Shown piece after piece: positions 54,604-63,259 of a DNA stretch of 64,000 nt. Position numbers and translations under genes: made by a program. The DNA comes from Psychroflexus sediminis (GTDB lineage Bacteria > Bacteroidota > Bacteroidia > Flavobacteriales > Flavobacteriaceae). The notes under the pieces are model-generated. The model was not told where the DNA came from, did not search any database, and saw only the letters and a list, made by a program, of their open reading frames with translations. The DNA lies in assembly GCF_900099815.1 (NCBI RefSeq), contig NZ_FNCW01000009.1, positions 1-64,000 of the forward strand. Reading direction: 5' to 3'. How positions within the stretch are numbered: the stretch's first letter is position 1; each line of letters starts with the position of its first letter.

Positions 54604-55674
54604 ATGAATAGACCTCATAATTTTAGTGCAGGACCTTGCATATTGCCTTTAGAAGTCTTTGAAAAGGCCTCGCAAGCTGTGATAGATTTTGATGGCTCAG
54701 GGCTATCTATCTTAGAGATTTCACATAGAAGTACAGCTTTTGTAGAGGTTATGGAAAAGGCAAGATCCTTGGCATTAGAACATTTGAATTTGCAAGCCAA
54801 AGGTTACAAAGCCTTGTTTATGCAAGGTGGGGCAAGCATGCAGTTTTTGATGACAGCCTATAATCTGCTTGAAAAAAAGGCGGGTTATCTTGATACGGGA
54901 ACTTGGTCTGCAAATGCTATAAAAGAAGCAGAGCGTTTTGGCGAAGTAAAGGTTTTGGCAAGTTCAAAAGAAAGCAATTATAATTTTATTCCAAAAAATT
55001 ACAGTATACCAAATGGTCTTGATTATTTGCATTGCACGAGCAACAACACCATTTACGGAACTCAAATGAAAGCTTTCCCTAACACAGGAGAAACTCCACT
55101 CATTTGTGATATGAGTAGTGATATCTTCTCCAGAGAAATAGATTATTCTCAATTTGACCTCATTTACGCGGGAGCTCAAAAGAACATGGGACCTGCCGGA
55201 GCCACATTAGTTGTCGTAAAGGAAGATATTTTGGGCAAGGTTTCTCGAAAAATACCGTCTATGATGGATTATGAATTATTCATCAAAAAAGAAAGCATGT
55301 TCAATACCCCTCCTGTTTTTTCAGTCTATGTATCTATGCTTACATTGGAATGGTTATCACGTCATGGGGGTGTTTCGGCAATAGAAAAGAAAAATCGTGC
55401 AAAATCTGAATTGATCTATTCAGAAATTGATAGAAATTCACTTTTTGAGGGCTTTACAGCAAAAGATGACCGTTCAATGATGAATGCAACCTTTACCTTA
55501 AAAAACGAAAGACTAACTCCCCTATTTGATAAGCTTTGGCAATCAGCTAATTTAAACGGACTGAACGGTCACAGAAGTGTTGGTGGTTACAGAGCATCGA
55601 TGTATAACGCTTTATCCATTGAAAGCGTAGAGGTCCTTGTCGACGTGATGAAGCATTTTGAAAAAACCATATAA
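54604..55674 (+). CDS. serC: Phosphoserine aminotransferase
   Basis: A 356-residue class V PLP aminotransferase that makes 3-phosphoserine from 3-phosphohydroxypyruvate. The N-terminal NFSAGPCILP, the GGASMQF phosphate loop and the PLP lysine in YAGAQKNMGPAG are present, as is the C-terminal GHRSVGGYRASMYNA. It lies six bases after the acyl-CoA reductase gene and 10 bases before the serA-like gene. Confidence 0.95.
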   Translation: MNRPHNFSAGPCILPLEVFEKASQAVIDFDGSGLSILEISHRSTAFVEVMEKARSLALEHLNLQAKGYKALFMQGGASMQFLMTAYNLLEKKAGYLDTGTWSANAIKEAERFGEVKVLASSKESNYNFIPKNYSIPNGLDYLHCTSNNTIYGTQMKAFPNTGETPLICDMSSDIFSREIDYSQFDLIYAGAQKNMGPAGATLVVVKEDILGKVSRKIPSMMDYELFIKKESMFNTPPVFSVYVSMLTLEWLSRHGGVSAIEKKNRAKSELIYSEIDRNSLFEGFTAKDDRSMMNATFTLKNERLTPLFDKLWQSANLNGLNGHRSVGGYRASMYNALSIESVEVLVDVMKHFEKTI

Positions 55675-55684
55675 ACACCTTACA

Positions 55685-56644
55685 ATGAAATTATTAGCAA
55701 CCGATGGCTTTTCTGATGTCGGAATTCAACTACTGAAAGAAGCTGGCCATGAAGTGGTGATTAAAAACGTAGCCTCAAATCAGTTGACCAATTATATCAA
55801 TACCAATCACATAGAAGGTCTCTTGGTTAAAGGTTCCACTCCTCTATCGAAATCGATTATTTCTGAAATGCCATCTCTAAAACTGATAGGAAATTGCGAT
55901 AGAAACTCAAATCACATAGACCTGGATTTCGCAAACCAAAACAATATTAAAGTTTTCCATGCAGAACATGCTTGGACCAATAGCACTGCAGAACTCACCA
56001 TCGCTCATCTTTTAAGCTGCATGAGACACCTAAAAGATTCCAATAGAGAAATGCCGCTGGAAGGAGATCAAAATTTTAATGTTCTCAGACGTTCATTTTC
56101 TGGAGGAATTGAAGTGAAAAATAAAATTTTGGGCATTATCGGTTTTGGAAAAGTGGGGCAAGAAGTCGCCAAAAAGGCTATTTCATTAGGAATGGAAGTT
56201 AAATTTTACGATAAAAACACAAAATCTACTGAATTAGAGATAAGTTTTTATGATAAGCAAACCTTAAAATTCGAAGTATCATCGTCCTCACTTGATGAGA
56301 TCTTATCAACTTCAGATGTGGTTAGTCTTCATATTCCAGAAACTACTGATTACTTGATAGGAGCAAAAGAACTTCAAAAAATGAAATCTACTGCAGGTCT
56401 CATCAATACTTCTCATGGTAAATGTGTCGATGAAGTTGCCCTAGTTAAGTCACTTGATAACAATACATTAATGTTTGGGGCGTTAGATGTATTTGAAGAA
56501 GAGCCCCAACCTCCTGTTCAGTTACTGATGAATCCAAAATTATCATTAAGCCCTCATATTGGTGGAGCTACTCAGGAAACTCAGCATCGAATTGCGCAAG
56601 AGCTTAGTCAACAAATCATAACTTTTTTGAATTTAATAACATGA
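55685..56644 (+). CDS. D-2-hydroxyacid dehydrogenase, putative phosphoglycerate dehydrogenase
   Basis: A 319-residue NAD-dependent dehydrogenase. The Rossmann motif is GIIGFGKVGQEVAKKA (150-165). The catalytic His291 is in PHIGGATQE and a Glu lies in VFEEEP. The usual catalytic Arg, in INxSRG of SerA, is His244 here (LINTSHGKCVDE), and the Gly-rich substrate loop is replaced by GNCDRNSNHIDL. Position beside serC suggests serA. It may be a divergent but active form, or an inactive paralogue with serA elsewhere. I start it at ATG 55685. It overlaps rlpA by four bases (ATGA). Confidence 0.85.
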   Translation: MKLLATDGFSDVGIQLLKEAGHEVVIKNVASNQLTNYINTNHIEGLLVKGSTPLSKSIISEMPSLKLIGNCDRNSNHIDLDFANQNNIKVFHAEHAWTNSTAELTIAHLLSCMRHLKDSNREMPLEGDQNFNVLRRSFSGGIEVKNKILGIIGFGKVGQEVAKKAISLGMEVKFYDKNTKSTELEISFYDKQTLKFEVSSSSLDEILSTSDVVSLHIPETTDYLIGAKELQKMKSTAGLINTSHGKCVDEVALVKSLDNNTLMFGALDVFEEEPQPPVQLLMNPKLSLSPHIGGATQETQHRIAQELSQQIITFLNLIT

Positions 56645-57408
56645 AGACATTTTTTCTAGGACTATTTATAATGACCTGCTTTACCGGACTTTCACAAACT
56701 CAGACAGGAAAAGCTTCATTTTATGCCGATAAATTTGAAGGAAGACCAACAGCAAGCGGTGAGGTTTACAGGCATTCTTTAGCTACAGCAGCCCATAGAA
56801 AACTACCTTTCGGAACAAAGGTAAAAGTGACAAATCTTGAAAACTACAGAACGGCTATTGTCAAGATCAATGACAGGGGGCCCTTTATAAGAGGAAGAAT
56901 TATCGATTTATCAAGATCTGTAGCACAATCGCTTGGAATATTAGATAGCGGTGTTACAGAAGTGAGAATTGAAGTCTTAGGTAAGGATGCGGTGGTTTCA
57001 AATGATAAGGCAGAATACACTGCAAAGCCGGTTGACAATAACAAAAAACAGCAGTCTGAACAAGAGGCTCAGGTTAGCAAAAGAAAAGCCGAAAATTTTA
57101 AATCACTAGAAAAAGAGGTTTCAGAAGTTGAAGAATTCTACGAGCTCAACATAAATGAAGTAACTCCCGATTTTTACGGAGTTCAAGTGGCAAGTTTTCA
57201 AGAAAGTGATAATTTACTTAGACTAGCCAATAATTTAAAGATTAGTTATAACAGTGAAGTTCTGGTTCAAGTCAAAACGGTGAATAAAATAAAAGTTTAC
57301 ACTATAATTTTAGGTCAATATACTAATAGAAGGTCTGCAGAAAACTTTAAGGCTAAGCTTCAGGATAAATATCCTGGCTCATTTATTGTAGATATGACTA
57401 CAAAGTAG
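56641..57408 (+). CDS. rlpA: RlpA-like septal protein with SPOR domain
   Basis: A 255-residue exported protein: signal peptide (residues 1-18, MKTFFLGLFIMTCFTGLSQ), an RlpA double-psi beta-barrel at about 20-115 (TGKASFYADKFEGRPTASGE, LPFGTKVKVTN, INDRGPF), a charged linker, and a C-terminal SPOR domain (FYGVQVASFQESDN) that binds denuded peptidoglycan at the division site. The catalytic Asp and His of lytic transglycosylase RlpA are in the barrel. Overlaps the dehydrogenase gene (ATGA). Confidence 0.9.
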   Translation: MKTFFLGLFIMTCFTGLSQTQTGKASFYADKFEGRPTASGEVYRHSLATAAHRKLPFGTKVKVTNLENYRTAIVKINDRGPFIRGRIIDLSRSVAQSLGILDSGVTEVRIEVLGKDAVVSNDKAEYTAKPVDNNKKQQSEQEAQVSKRKAENFKSLEKEVSEVEEFYELNINEVTPDFYGVQVASFQESDNLLRLANNLKISYNSEVLVQVKTVNKIKVYTIILGQYTNRRSAENFKAKLQDKYPGSFIVDMTTK

Positions 57409-57419
57409 AAAATTTAGAT

Positions 57420-57827
57420 ATGAAGTATTTATTACCAACTCTATTTTTGGCGATCATAATTGGTTGTTCTGTACAAAAAAAAGAGTCTGTTCCAAATAAT
57501 TTGGATCCTCAGCTGGAAAACAACACTATACGTATTGCCAACGATAGCTTGGAATATGAAATTATAATCTTAGAACCTGGTTTTAATGCCTGGCTGGTAA
57601 CTCAAAGGCCAAGGGGATATTACGGACAGACTTATTTGGAACAGAGAAATAGAATCTTTGTCGCAAATTATAATATCAGAGCTAATAACCCATCTCAATA
57701 TGGCCCTGATTTGTATCCTATGCAGATAGATTATGAGTATGATGTCGATTACGGATACGAAGTCAATTACTTACTTTATAATTATTTCCTCTATTTTCAA
57801 GAGAAATATAGGCAAAGATTGCGATAA
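57420..57827 (+). CDS. DUF6146 family lipoprotein
   Basis: A 135-residue lipoprotein, lipobox IIGC with the lipid Cys at 16. The mature part has LEYEIIILEPGFNAWL and a Tyr-rich tail YEYDVDYGYEVNYLLYNYFL. This is the DUF6146 family of Flavobacteriia. No function known. It follows rlpA by 11 bases and is probably in the same unit. Confidence 0.83.
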   Translation: MKYLLPTLFLAIIIGCSVQKKESVPNNLDPQLENNTIRIANDSLEYEIIILEPGFNAWLVTQRPRGYYGQTYLEQRNRIFVANYNIRANNPSQYGPDLYPMQIDYEYDVDYGYEVNYLLYNYFLYFQEKYRQRLR

Positions 57828-57846
57828 GCTTTTGTATTTTTGCCAA

Positions 57847-58164
57847 ATGAAAAAATTAAAAGAACGCTGGGGTATTCAATCCAACTTTCAATTGGTTATC
57901 ATTTTTATAGTTTTCGCTATTACCGGGTCCTTATCGGCTTATTTGGCCAAACCTGTTTTAGATTTTATAGGATTGTCCCGTGAAGCATTTCCAGAGCAAT
58001 TTTTTGGTGGATTTTTTTACTACTTTTTAAGGCTTTTACTCATTTTCCCAATCTATCAAGTTCTACTGGTAGTTATAGGATCCTTATTTGGTCAAAATAA
58101 ATTCTTCTGGGATTTTGAAAAGAAAATGCTTTCCAGGCTGGGACTTGGATTTTTATTTCAATGA
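57847..58164 (+). CDS. DUF6787 family small membrane protein
   Basis: A 105-residue protein with two membrane helices (about 13-35, LVIIFIVFAITGSLSAYLA, and 55-80). MKKLKERWGIQSNFQL at the start is typical of DUF6787. I start it at ATG 57847, 20 bases after the preceding stop; earlier starts would overlap the DUF6146 gene by a long stretch. Function unknown. Confidence 0.82.
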   Translation: MKKLKERWGIQSNFQLVIIFIVFAITGSLSAYLAKPVLDFIGLSREAFPEQFFGGFFYYFLRLLLIFPIYQVLLVVIGSLFGQNKFFWDFEKKMLSRLGLGFLFQ

Positions 58165-58215
58165 AAGTTTTACTAGTTCTATTTTGAAAAAAAATATTAC
58201 TTTCGTACAAATTAA

Positions 58216-58530
58216 ATGATGTTGAACTTCAAACAAATATTAAGCTTACTGATGTTTACGGTATTTACGACAAGTGTCGTTAATGCTCATGCGCTGAGTC
58301 ATCTGTTTGAAAGTGATACTTCTTCAGTAGAACAGTGCAATACCTGCGATGAATACGTTTTGAACACCCAAAAAGATGTCACGTTCATCACAACACATCT
58401 TCAAGAATTTTCCTTTCTCATATTTGAAATTAAACTTGAATCTTCTGTTTCATTTGATTTAACTTCCCCCATAGTAAGTCCCAGGTCTGGTAAATACTTT
58501 AATAAACCCCCTCCTTTTAAACTAGTCTAA
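58216..58530 (+). CDS. Small secreted Cys/His protein upstream of a TonB receptor
   Basis: A 104-residue protein with a signal peptide (MMLNFKQILSLLMFTVFTTS, then VVNA) and a mature region starting HALSHLFESD and containing CNTCDEY. Its place, 44 bases before a ZnuD-like receptor gene, and the His and CxxC residues suggest metal binding or sensing, which I infer. A -7-like TACTTTCG lies at 58197-58204. The C-terminus KYFNKPPPFKLV recurs in similar proteins, as far as I recall. Confidence 0.75.
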   Translation: MMLNFKQILSLLMFTVFTTSVVNAHALSHLFESDTSSVEQCNTCDEYVLNTQKDVTFITTHLQEFSFLIFEIKLESSVSFDLTSPIVSPRSGKYFNKPPPFKLV

Positions 58531-58574
58531 AGTAGGTTACGTACTTCATTTATTTCTAGTTTAAATCATATTCT

Positions 58575-60986
58575 ATGTTTCAAAAGTTTAGTCTTTTGTT
58601 TTTTATCTTATTTGTAAGTCCATATATTTTTGCCCAGGATTGCGATTTTTCAATTTCAGGTCAAATAATCGATATTCATGATAACACACCGCTTCAGGGT
58701 GCTGTAATTTCTATTGGAGGAACAAATACGGTATCCTACAGTAATGAAAACGGATATTATGAATTTAATGACCTTTGCAAGGGTGAACTCACTCTGAAAG
58801 TGACACATCCTTATTGCAAAACAGAAGCCAAAACCATTAGACTTAAAGAAGATCGTAAAATCAACTTCCGGCTAGAACATCATTTGGAAGAACTCAATGA
58901 GGTTTTACTTAAAGGTAAACTTTACAATACTAATCTTAACTCGTCGATTTCCAATCAAATAAAAACTGAAGAACTCGAAAGGTTCAGTAGTACCTCCCTT
59001 GGAGAAGCCCTGGAAAGTATAAGTGGAGTTTCAACTCTCAACACAGGCAGTTCCATTGTAAAACCAATTATACAGGGACTGCATAGTTCCAGAGTATTGA
59101 TTATCAACGATAATGTACGACTACATGACCAGCAATGGGGAGAAGATCATGCACCCAATGTAGATATTAATTCTGCTGCGAACGTAATGGTGATTAAAGG
59201 CGCCTCAGCTCTAAAATATGGGGGTGACGCCATAGCTGGTGTTATCGTAGTAGAACCTCGAAAAGCTCCAATAAAGGATACCTTGATGGGTAAAACCATT
59301 TTAACTGGCGCTTCCAATGGTCGAGGTGGAACACTCTCTTCAAGCTTGATTAAATCCAACCTCAGTGGATTTAATTACAGAATTCAGGGCAGTCTTAAAA
59401 GACTCGGGGACTTAAAAGCTCCAGATTATCAATTGACAAATACCGGACAAAGAGAAAACAACCTAAGCTTAGGCCTGGGACTTAATAAAATTGATTACGG
59501 CATTGATTTCAGTTATAAATTAACCAATTCTGAAATCGGTATTCTTAGGGCTGCTCATATTGGAAATGCCAGGGATTTAGTCAATTCAATTAACAGACAA
59601 GAACCATTTTATATCGAAGATTTTTCTTACTCTATCGATAATCCAAAACAAGAGGTAACGCATCAAATCTTCAAACTCAATACGTTTAAAAAACTCAAAA
59701 ACATCGGTGAAGCCAGTTTACAATATTCCTTCCAAAATAATGATAGATTAGAATTTGATGTAAGACGTGGTGGCCGAAGCAACATAGCTGCTATGGATAT
59801 GAATCTAAAAACCCATACTTTACTTGCTCAGCTAGAATGGACTCAAATACGGGATTTTAATACAGAATTTGGAATAGAATTAAATGCTCAAACGAATTTT
59901 AGTGACCCCAGTACAGGCGTAAAGCGCCTGATTCCAGATTATGATATGTATTCGGCAGGCATATTTGCAACGTCTATATTTGAGCTCAATGAAAACTGGA
60001 AGATTGATGCAGGAATCAGGTATGATTTCAGCAAGATAAATGCCGATAAGTTTTATGCGTTATCTAGATGGCGTAATCTTAACTATAATCAACTATACCC
60101 ACAGTTTGAGGTAGAAGAATTTGGCAATCAAATTCTTACAAATCCAATTTTCGATTATCATAATATTTCTGGAACAGTTGGAGCTACCCATATTTTTGAA
60201 AACGACTGGAAATTAATTTCAAACCTGAGTTCAGCCAGCAGAGCTCCAAATCCTTCTGAATTATTTAGTGAGGGTCTGCATCATAGTCTGGCAACGATAG
60301 AACTTGGAGATCTCCGGCTTGGTTCTGAACAGTCCTTAAAAGTGGGTATAGAGTTGCAAGGGGAAATAGACAATTTCGGTTTTAGCCTTCAACCCTATTA
60401 TAATTACATCGATGACTTTATTATCCTCGAACCTGAGGGAATTGAAACGACGATAAGAGGATCATTTCCTGTTTATGCCTATAGACAAACCGATGCCAGA
60501 TTATTCGGTATAGATGTGAGTGCCAGTTATACTTACCGAAATTTCGATTGGCTATCCAATTTTGCGTATGTCAACGGAACCGATATAGATAGAGATACAG
60601 CACTTATCAATATGCCTCCTTTAAATTTATCGAATACACTTACCTACAGAAAAGCAGAATGGAATAATTTTTATTTATCTGTCAACAGCAAATTTGTAGC
60701 TGAGCAACATCTGTTTCCCGATAATAATTTCACCACAGATATCGTAAACACCACCACAGGAAATTTTGAGGAGGTTTTGGTAGACATAAGTACTCCACCA
60801 GAGGCGTATCATCTTTTAAACTTTAGAAGTGGAGTACAATTCGATTTAAATTCAAACAAATTAAGTATAGATATCATTATAAATAATGTTTTAAATACAA
60901 GTTACAGAGACTACCTCAATAGATTAAGATTTTATGCCGATGAAGTTGGCACCAATGCTATGTTACAATTAAAATTCAACTATTAA
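58575..60986 (+). CDS. TonB-dependent receptor, ZnuD-like
   Basis: An 803-residue outer-membrane receptor: signal peptide (1-20), a carboxypeptidase-like regulatory domain (25-110, SISGQIIDIHDNTPLQGAVI), plug with LGEALESISGVST and SRVLIINDNVRLHDQQWGED, and a beta barrel. SRAPNPSELFSEGLHHSLAT followed by ELGDLRLGSEQSL matches ZnuD, the zinc receptor of Neisseria, and its relatives. It would import zinc or a zinc complex using TonB. The C-terminus ends in an aromatic-rich strand (MLQLKFNY). It precedes a lipoprotein gene by 12 bases. Confidence 0.88.
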   Translation: MFQKFSLLFFILFVSPYIFAQDCDFSISGQIIDIHDNTPLQGAVISIGGTNTVSYSNENGYYEFNDLCKGELTLKVTHPYCKTEAKTIRLKEDRKINFRLEHHLEELNEVLLKGKLYNTNLNSSISNQIKTEELERFSSTSLGEALESISGVSTLNTGSSIVKPIIQGLHSSRVLIINDNVRLHDQQWGEDHAPNVDINSAANVMVIKGASALKYGGDAIAGVIVVEPRKAPIKDTLMGKTILTGASNGRGGTLSSSLIKSNLSGFNYRIQGSLKRLGDLKAPDYQLTNTGQRENNLSLGLGLNKIDYGIDFSYKLTNSEIGILRAAHIGNARDLVNSINRQEPFYIEDFSYSIDNPKQEVTHQIFKLNTFKKLKNIGEASLQYSFQNNDRLEFDVRRGGRSNIAAMDMNLKTHTLLAQLEWTQIRDFNTEFGIELNAQTNFSDPSTGVKRLIPDYDMYSAGIFATSIFELNENWKIDAGIRYDFSKINADKFYALSRWRNLNYNQLYPQFEVEEFGNQILTNPIFDYHNISGTVGATHIFENDWKLISNLSSASRAPNPSELFSEGLHHSLATIELGDLRLGSEQSLKVGIELQGEIDNFGFSLQPYYNYIDDFIILEPEGIETTIRGSFPVYAYRQTDARLFGIDVSASYTYRNFDWLSNFAYVNGTDIDRDTALINMPPLNLSNTLTYRKAEWNNFYLSVNSKFVAEQHLFPDNNFTTDIVNTTTGNFEEVLVDISTPPEAYHLLNFRSGVQFDLNSNKLSIDIIINNVLNTSYRDYLNRLRFYADEVGTNAMLQLKFNY

Positions 60987-60998
60987 ATCGAAAAAACT

Positions 60999-61565
60999 AT
61001 GAAAACTATCAAATTATTAAGTTTAAGCTTTATTGCTTTATTAACCTTTAGTGCGTGTTCCAATGATGATGATGCACCAGAACTAATCAATCAGGAAGAA
61101 GTAATCACGACCTTAAATGTGTATTTAACTCCTGAAGGAGGAACTGAAATACTAGCATTTTCATACAATGACCTCGATGCAGACGGGCTCAATCCTGAAA
61201 AAACCACTACCCCCCTATCTGCTAATACTACATATACCGGTCGGGTTGAATTTTTGAATAAGCTTGAAGACCCAGCAGAGGATATTACAGTAGAAGTAAG
61301 AGAAGAAGGTGATGAACATCAGGTCTTTTATCTTCCTTCTACTTCATTGGACTTAACCACTACCTATCTGGATAACGATGTTGATGGGAATCCCATTGGA
61401 ATTGAATTTATGCTGGAAACCAGAAATGCAAGCAGCGGGATTTTAACCTTTATCCTTATTCATGATGGAAATAAATTCGCTGCCGGCGCCAGCGAAGGTA
61501 TATTATCTGATTCAGTTGGTGGGGAAACTGATATAGAAACCACTTTCGATGTAAGCATCGAGTAA
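60999..61565 (+). CDS. Lipoprotein following the ZnuD-like receptor
   Basis: A 188-residue lipoprotein with lipobox SAC (lipid Cys20) and a mature beta-rich domain: SNDDDAPELINQEEVITTLN, FSYNDLDADGLNP, EEGDEHQVFYLPS. This family is regularly found beside TonB receptors of this type and is called a periplasmic-binding-fold-like protein in annotations. Asp/Glu/His richness may suit metal binding. Exact role unknown. Confidence 0.8.
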   Translation: MKTIKLLSLSFIALLTFSACSNDDDAPELINQEEVITTLNVYLTPEGGTEILAFSYNDLDADGLNPEKTTTPLSANTTYTGRVEFLNKLEDPAEDITVEVREEGDEHQVFYLPSTSLDLTTTYLDNDVDGNPIGIEFMLETRNASSGILTFILIHDGNKFAAGASEGILSDSVGGETDIETTFDVSIE

Positions 61566-61764
61566 AAAAAGCATAGCAAGCCAACTTCAGTATTAAAAAA
61601 GCTATCCTTATTATTTCAAAGCTAATTACCGAATTAGTCTTTTTGCGAAAAAAATTTGGATGGCTTTTTTATGCGTATATATCAATCAAGCCTAAAAATA
61701 TGTTTATATAATTGATTCGTAGAATTCCGGGAAAGATTTTCTTATTTTAGTAAAAATAATTTCT

Positions 61765-62169
61765 ATGACTCCAAGAGATGAGCAGCTTCTATATATTCGC
61801 TTAGAAGTGCCAAATGCTAAAGTTGACCAATCTACACTCGGTTTAGAATCTTTTCAAAATTTAACTTTGAGACCCATTGCCAAATTTCAAAATGATCTGA
61901 TTCTATCGCTGTTTGAAAATTATATCGCGAGGTATAAAAATGTATTTTATAAACTCGGGCGGGAAGAAAAACTGAACTATATAGAAAATACCGTAAAGAA
62001 AGATTCAAAGTTCAAAAACCTGATAAGAGGGGTTTTTATGGGACATTTCACTATTGCTGAGTACGAATTTTATCACGAAAATTCTTCAGAAGTCAATAAA
62101 AGAATTATCAATCTGACCAAAGAACGTTTACAATCTCAACTTCACTATTTTGAAAAACAAAGTGCATAA
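61765..62169 (+). CDS. Conserved small protein (labelled glyoxalase in relatives)
   Basis: A 134-residue helical protein, RPIAKFQNDLILSLFENYI in the middle and HFTIAEYEFYHENSSEVNKR later. Relatives are called glyoxalase in public annotation, yet no glyoxalase fold or metal ligands are visible, so I keep it as unknown. It is followed by corA with a 20-base overlap if corA starts at TTG 62150. The 199-base spacer before it holds no gene. Confidence 0.75.
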   Translation: MTPRDEQLLYIRLEVPNAKVDQSTLGLESFQNLTLRPIAKFQNDLILSLFENYIARYKNVFYKLGREEKLNYIENTVKKDSKFKNLIRGVFMGHFTIAEYEFYHENSSEVNKRIINLTKERLQSQLHYFEKQSA

Positions 62170-63259
62170 TACCTTAAAACAATTACACTATCCTAAAGCT
62201 TTAAAGCTGAAGCGTAAACCCATTCAGAACCAAATACCTGGAAAAATCACGTATGTTGGTGAAGAGACTTCGGAAGAAACGGTCATCAACGTCATCAGTT
62301 ATAACGAAGAAAAAGTGGTGTACCATAACAATTGTTCTCTTGAAAAAGTACTTGATCTGGTCACTCATGAAAAAGAATTCCAACACTGGATAAATTTTAT
62401 AGGGGTTCATGATGTTAAAAAACTGGCCGACCTTGGAAACTTACTGCAGATACATCCCCTTGTTTTAGAGGACATTGCCAACACCAAACAAAGACCAAAA
62501 CTCGATGAATTTGAGGATTACGTATTCTTTGCCCTCAAAATGATTTTTCATAATGATGCGGGCTTATTGATTAAAAATCACTTCGGGATTGTATTCAATA
62601 AATCGTATATCATTTCATTTCAACAGTCACAGGATAGCATTTTCAATTCCATTCGGGATCGAATTCACAACAAAGTGGGAAGAATTCGCATGCGAGGTAC
62701 AGATTATCTATTTTACGCGCTTATTGATGCGGTGGTAGATAATTACTATAATGTGACTGAAACCATTGAGGAAAAAACCGAGAATCTTGAAGACAGGATT
62801 CTCAAGGACGCGCATAATGCCTCTACCTCAGAAATTCAATTGTTGAAACGCGAAATTCTAAGTGTCCGTAAAGCCATTTTTCCTGCCAAAGAACTTATAA
62901 GAAAGTTACAGATTTCAAAACACGAACTTTATGATCAGTCCACAAAAGCCTATTTAGCCGATTTATACGATCACATTTTGCAGGTTACCGAAAACGTTGA
63001 TATATACAGGGAGATTGTCTGGGGATTGATGGATATGTATATGAGTAGCTTAAGTAACAAAATGAATCAGGTGATGAAAGTACTTACCATCATGTCATCC
63101 ATTTTCATACCTCTCACCTTTATTGCCGGTGTTTACGGGATGAATTTCGAATTTATGCCTGAACTGGGTTATAGACCCGCGTATTTTATCGTGTGGGGCG
63201 TTATGCTAGTAATGACTTTAGCCTTAATCTACTTCTTCAAAAGAAAAAATTGGTTTTAA
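62150..63259 (+). CDS. corA: Magnesium/cobalt transporter CorA
   Basis: A 369-residue CorA channel, homopentameric in the inner membrane. The long soluble funnel domain precedes two C-terminal helices with the signature YGMNF (VYGMNFEFMPEL) and the basic end FKRKNWF. The first start is TTG 62150 within the preceding gene; GTG 62162 is an alternative, and no ATG fits. Its stop overlaps the convergent truA gene. Confidence 0.92.
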   Translation: MKNKVHNTLKQLHYPKALKLKRKPIQNQIPGKITYVGEETSEETVINVISYNEEKVVYHNNCSLEKVLDLVTHEKEFQHWINFIGVHDVKKLADLGNLLQIHPLVLEDIANTKQRPKLDEFEDYVFFALKMIFHNDAGLLIKNHFGIVFNKSYIISFQQSQDSIFNSIRDRIHNKVGRIRMRGTDYLFYALIDAVVDNYYNVTETIEEKTENLEDRILKDAHNASTSEIQLLKREILSVRKAIFPAKELIRKLQISKHELYDQSTKAYLADLYDHILQVTENVDIYREIVWGLMDMYMSSLSNKMNQVMKVLTIMSSIFIPLTFIAGVYGMNFEFMPELGYRPAYFIVWGVMLVMTLALIYFFKRKNWF

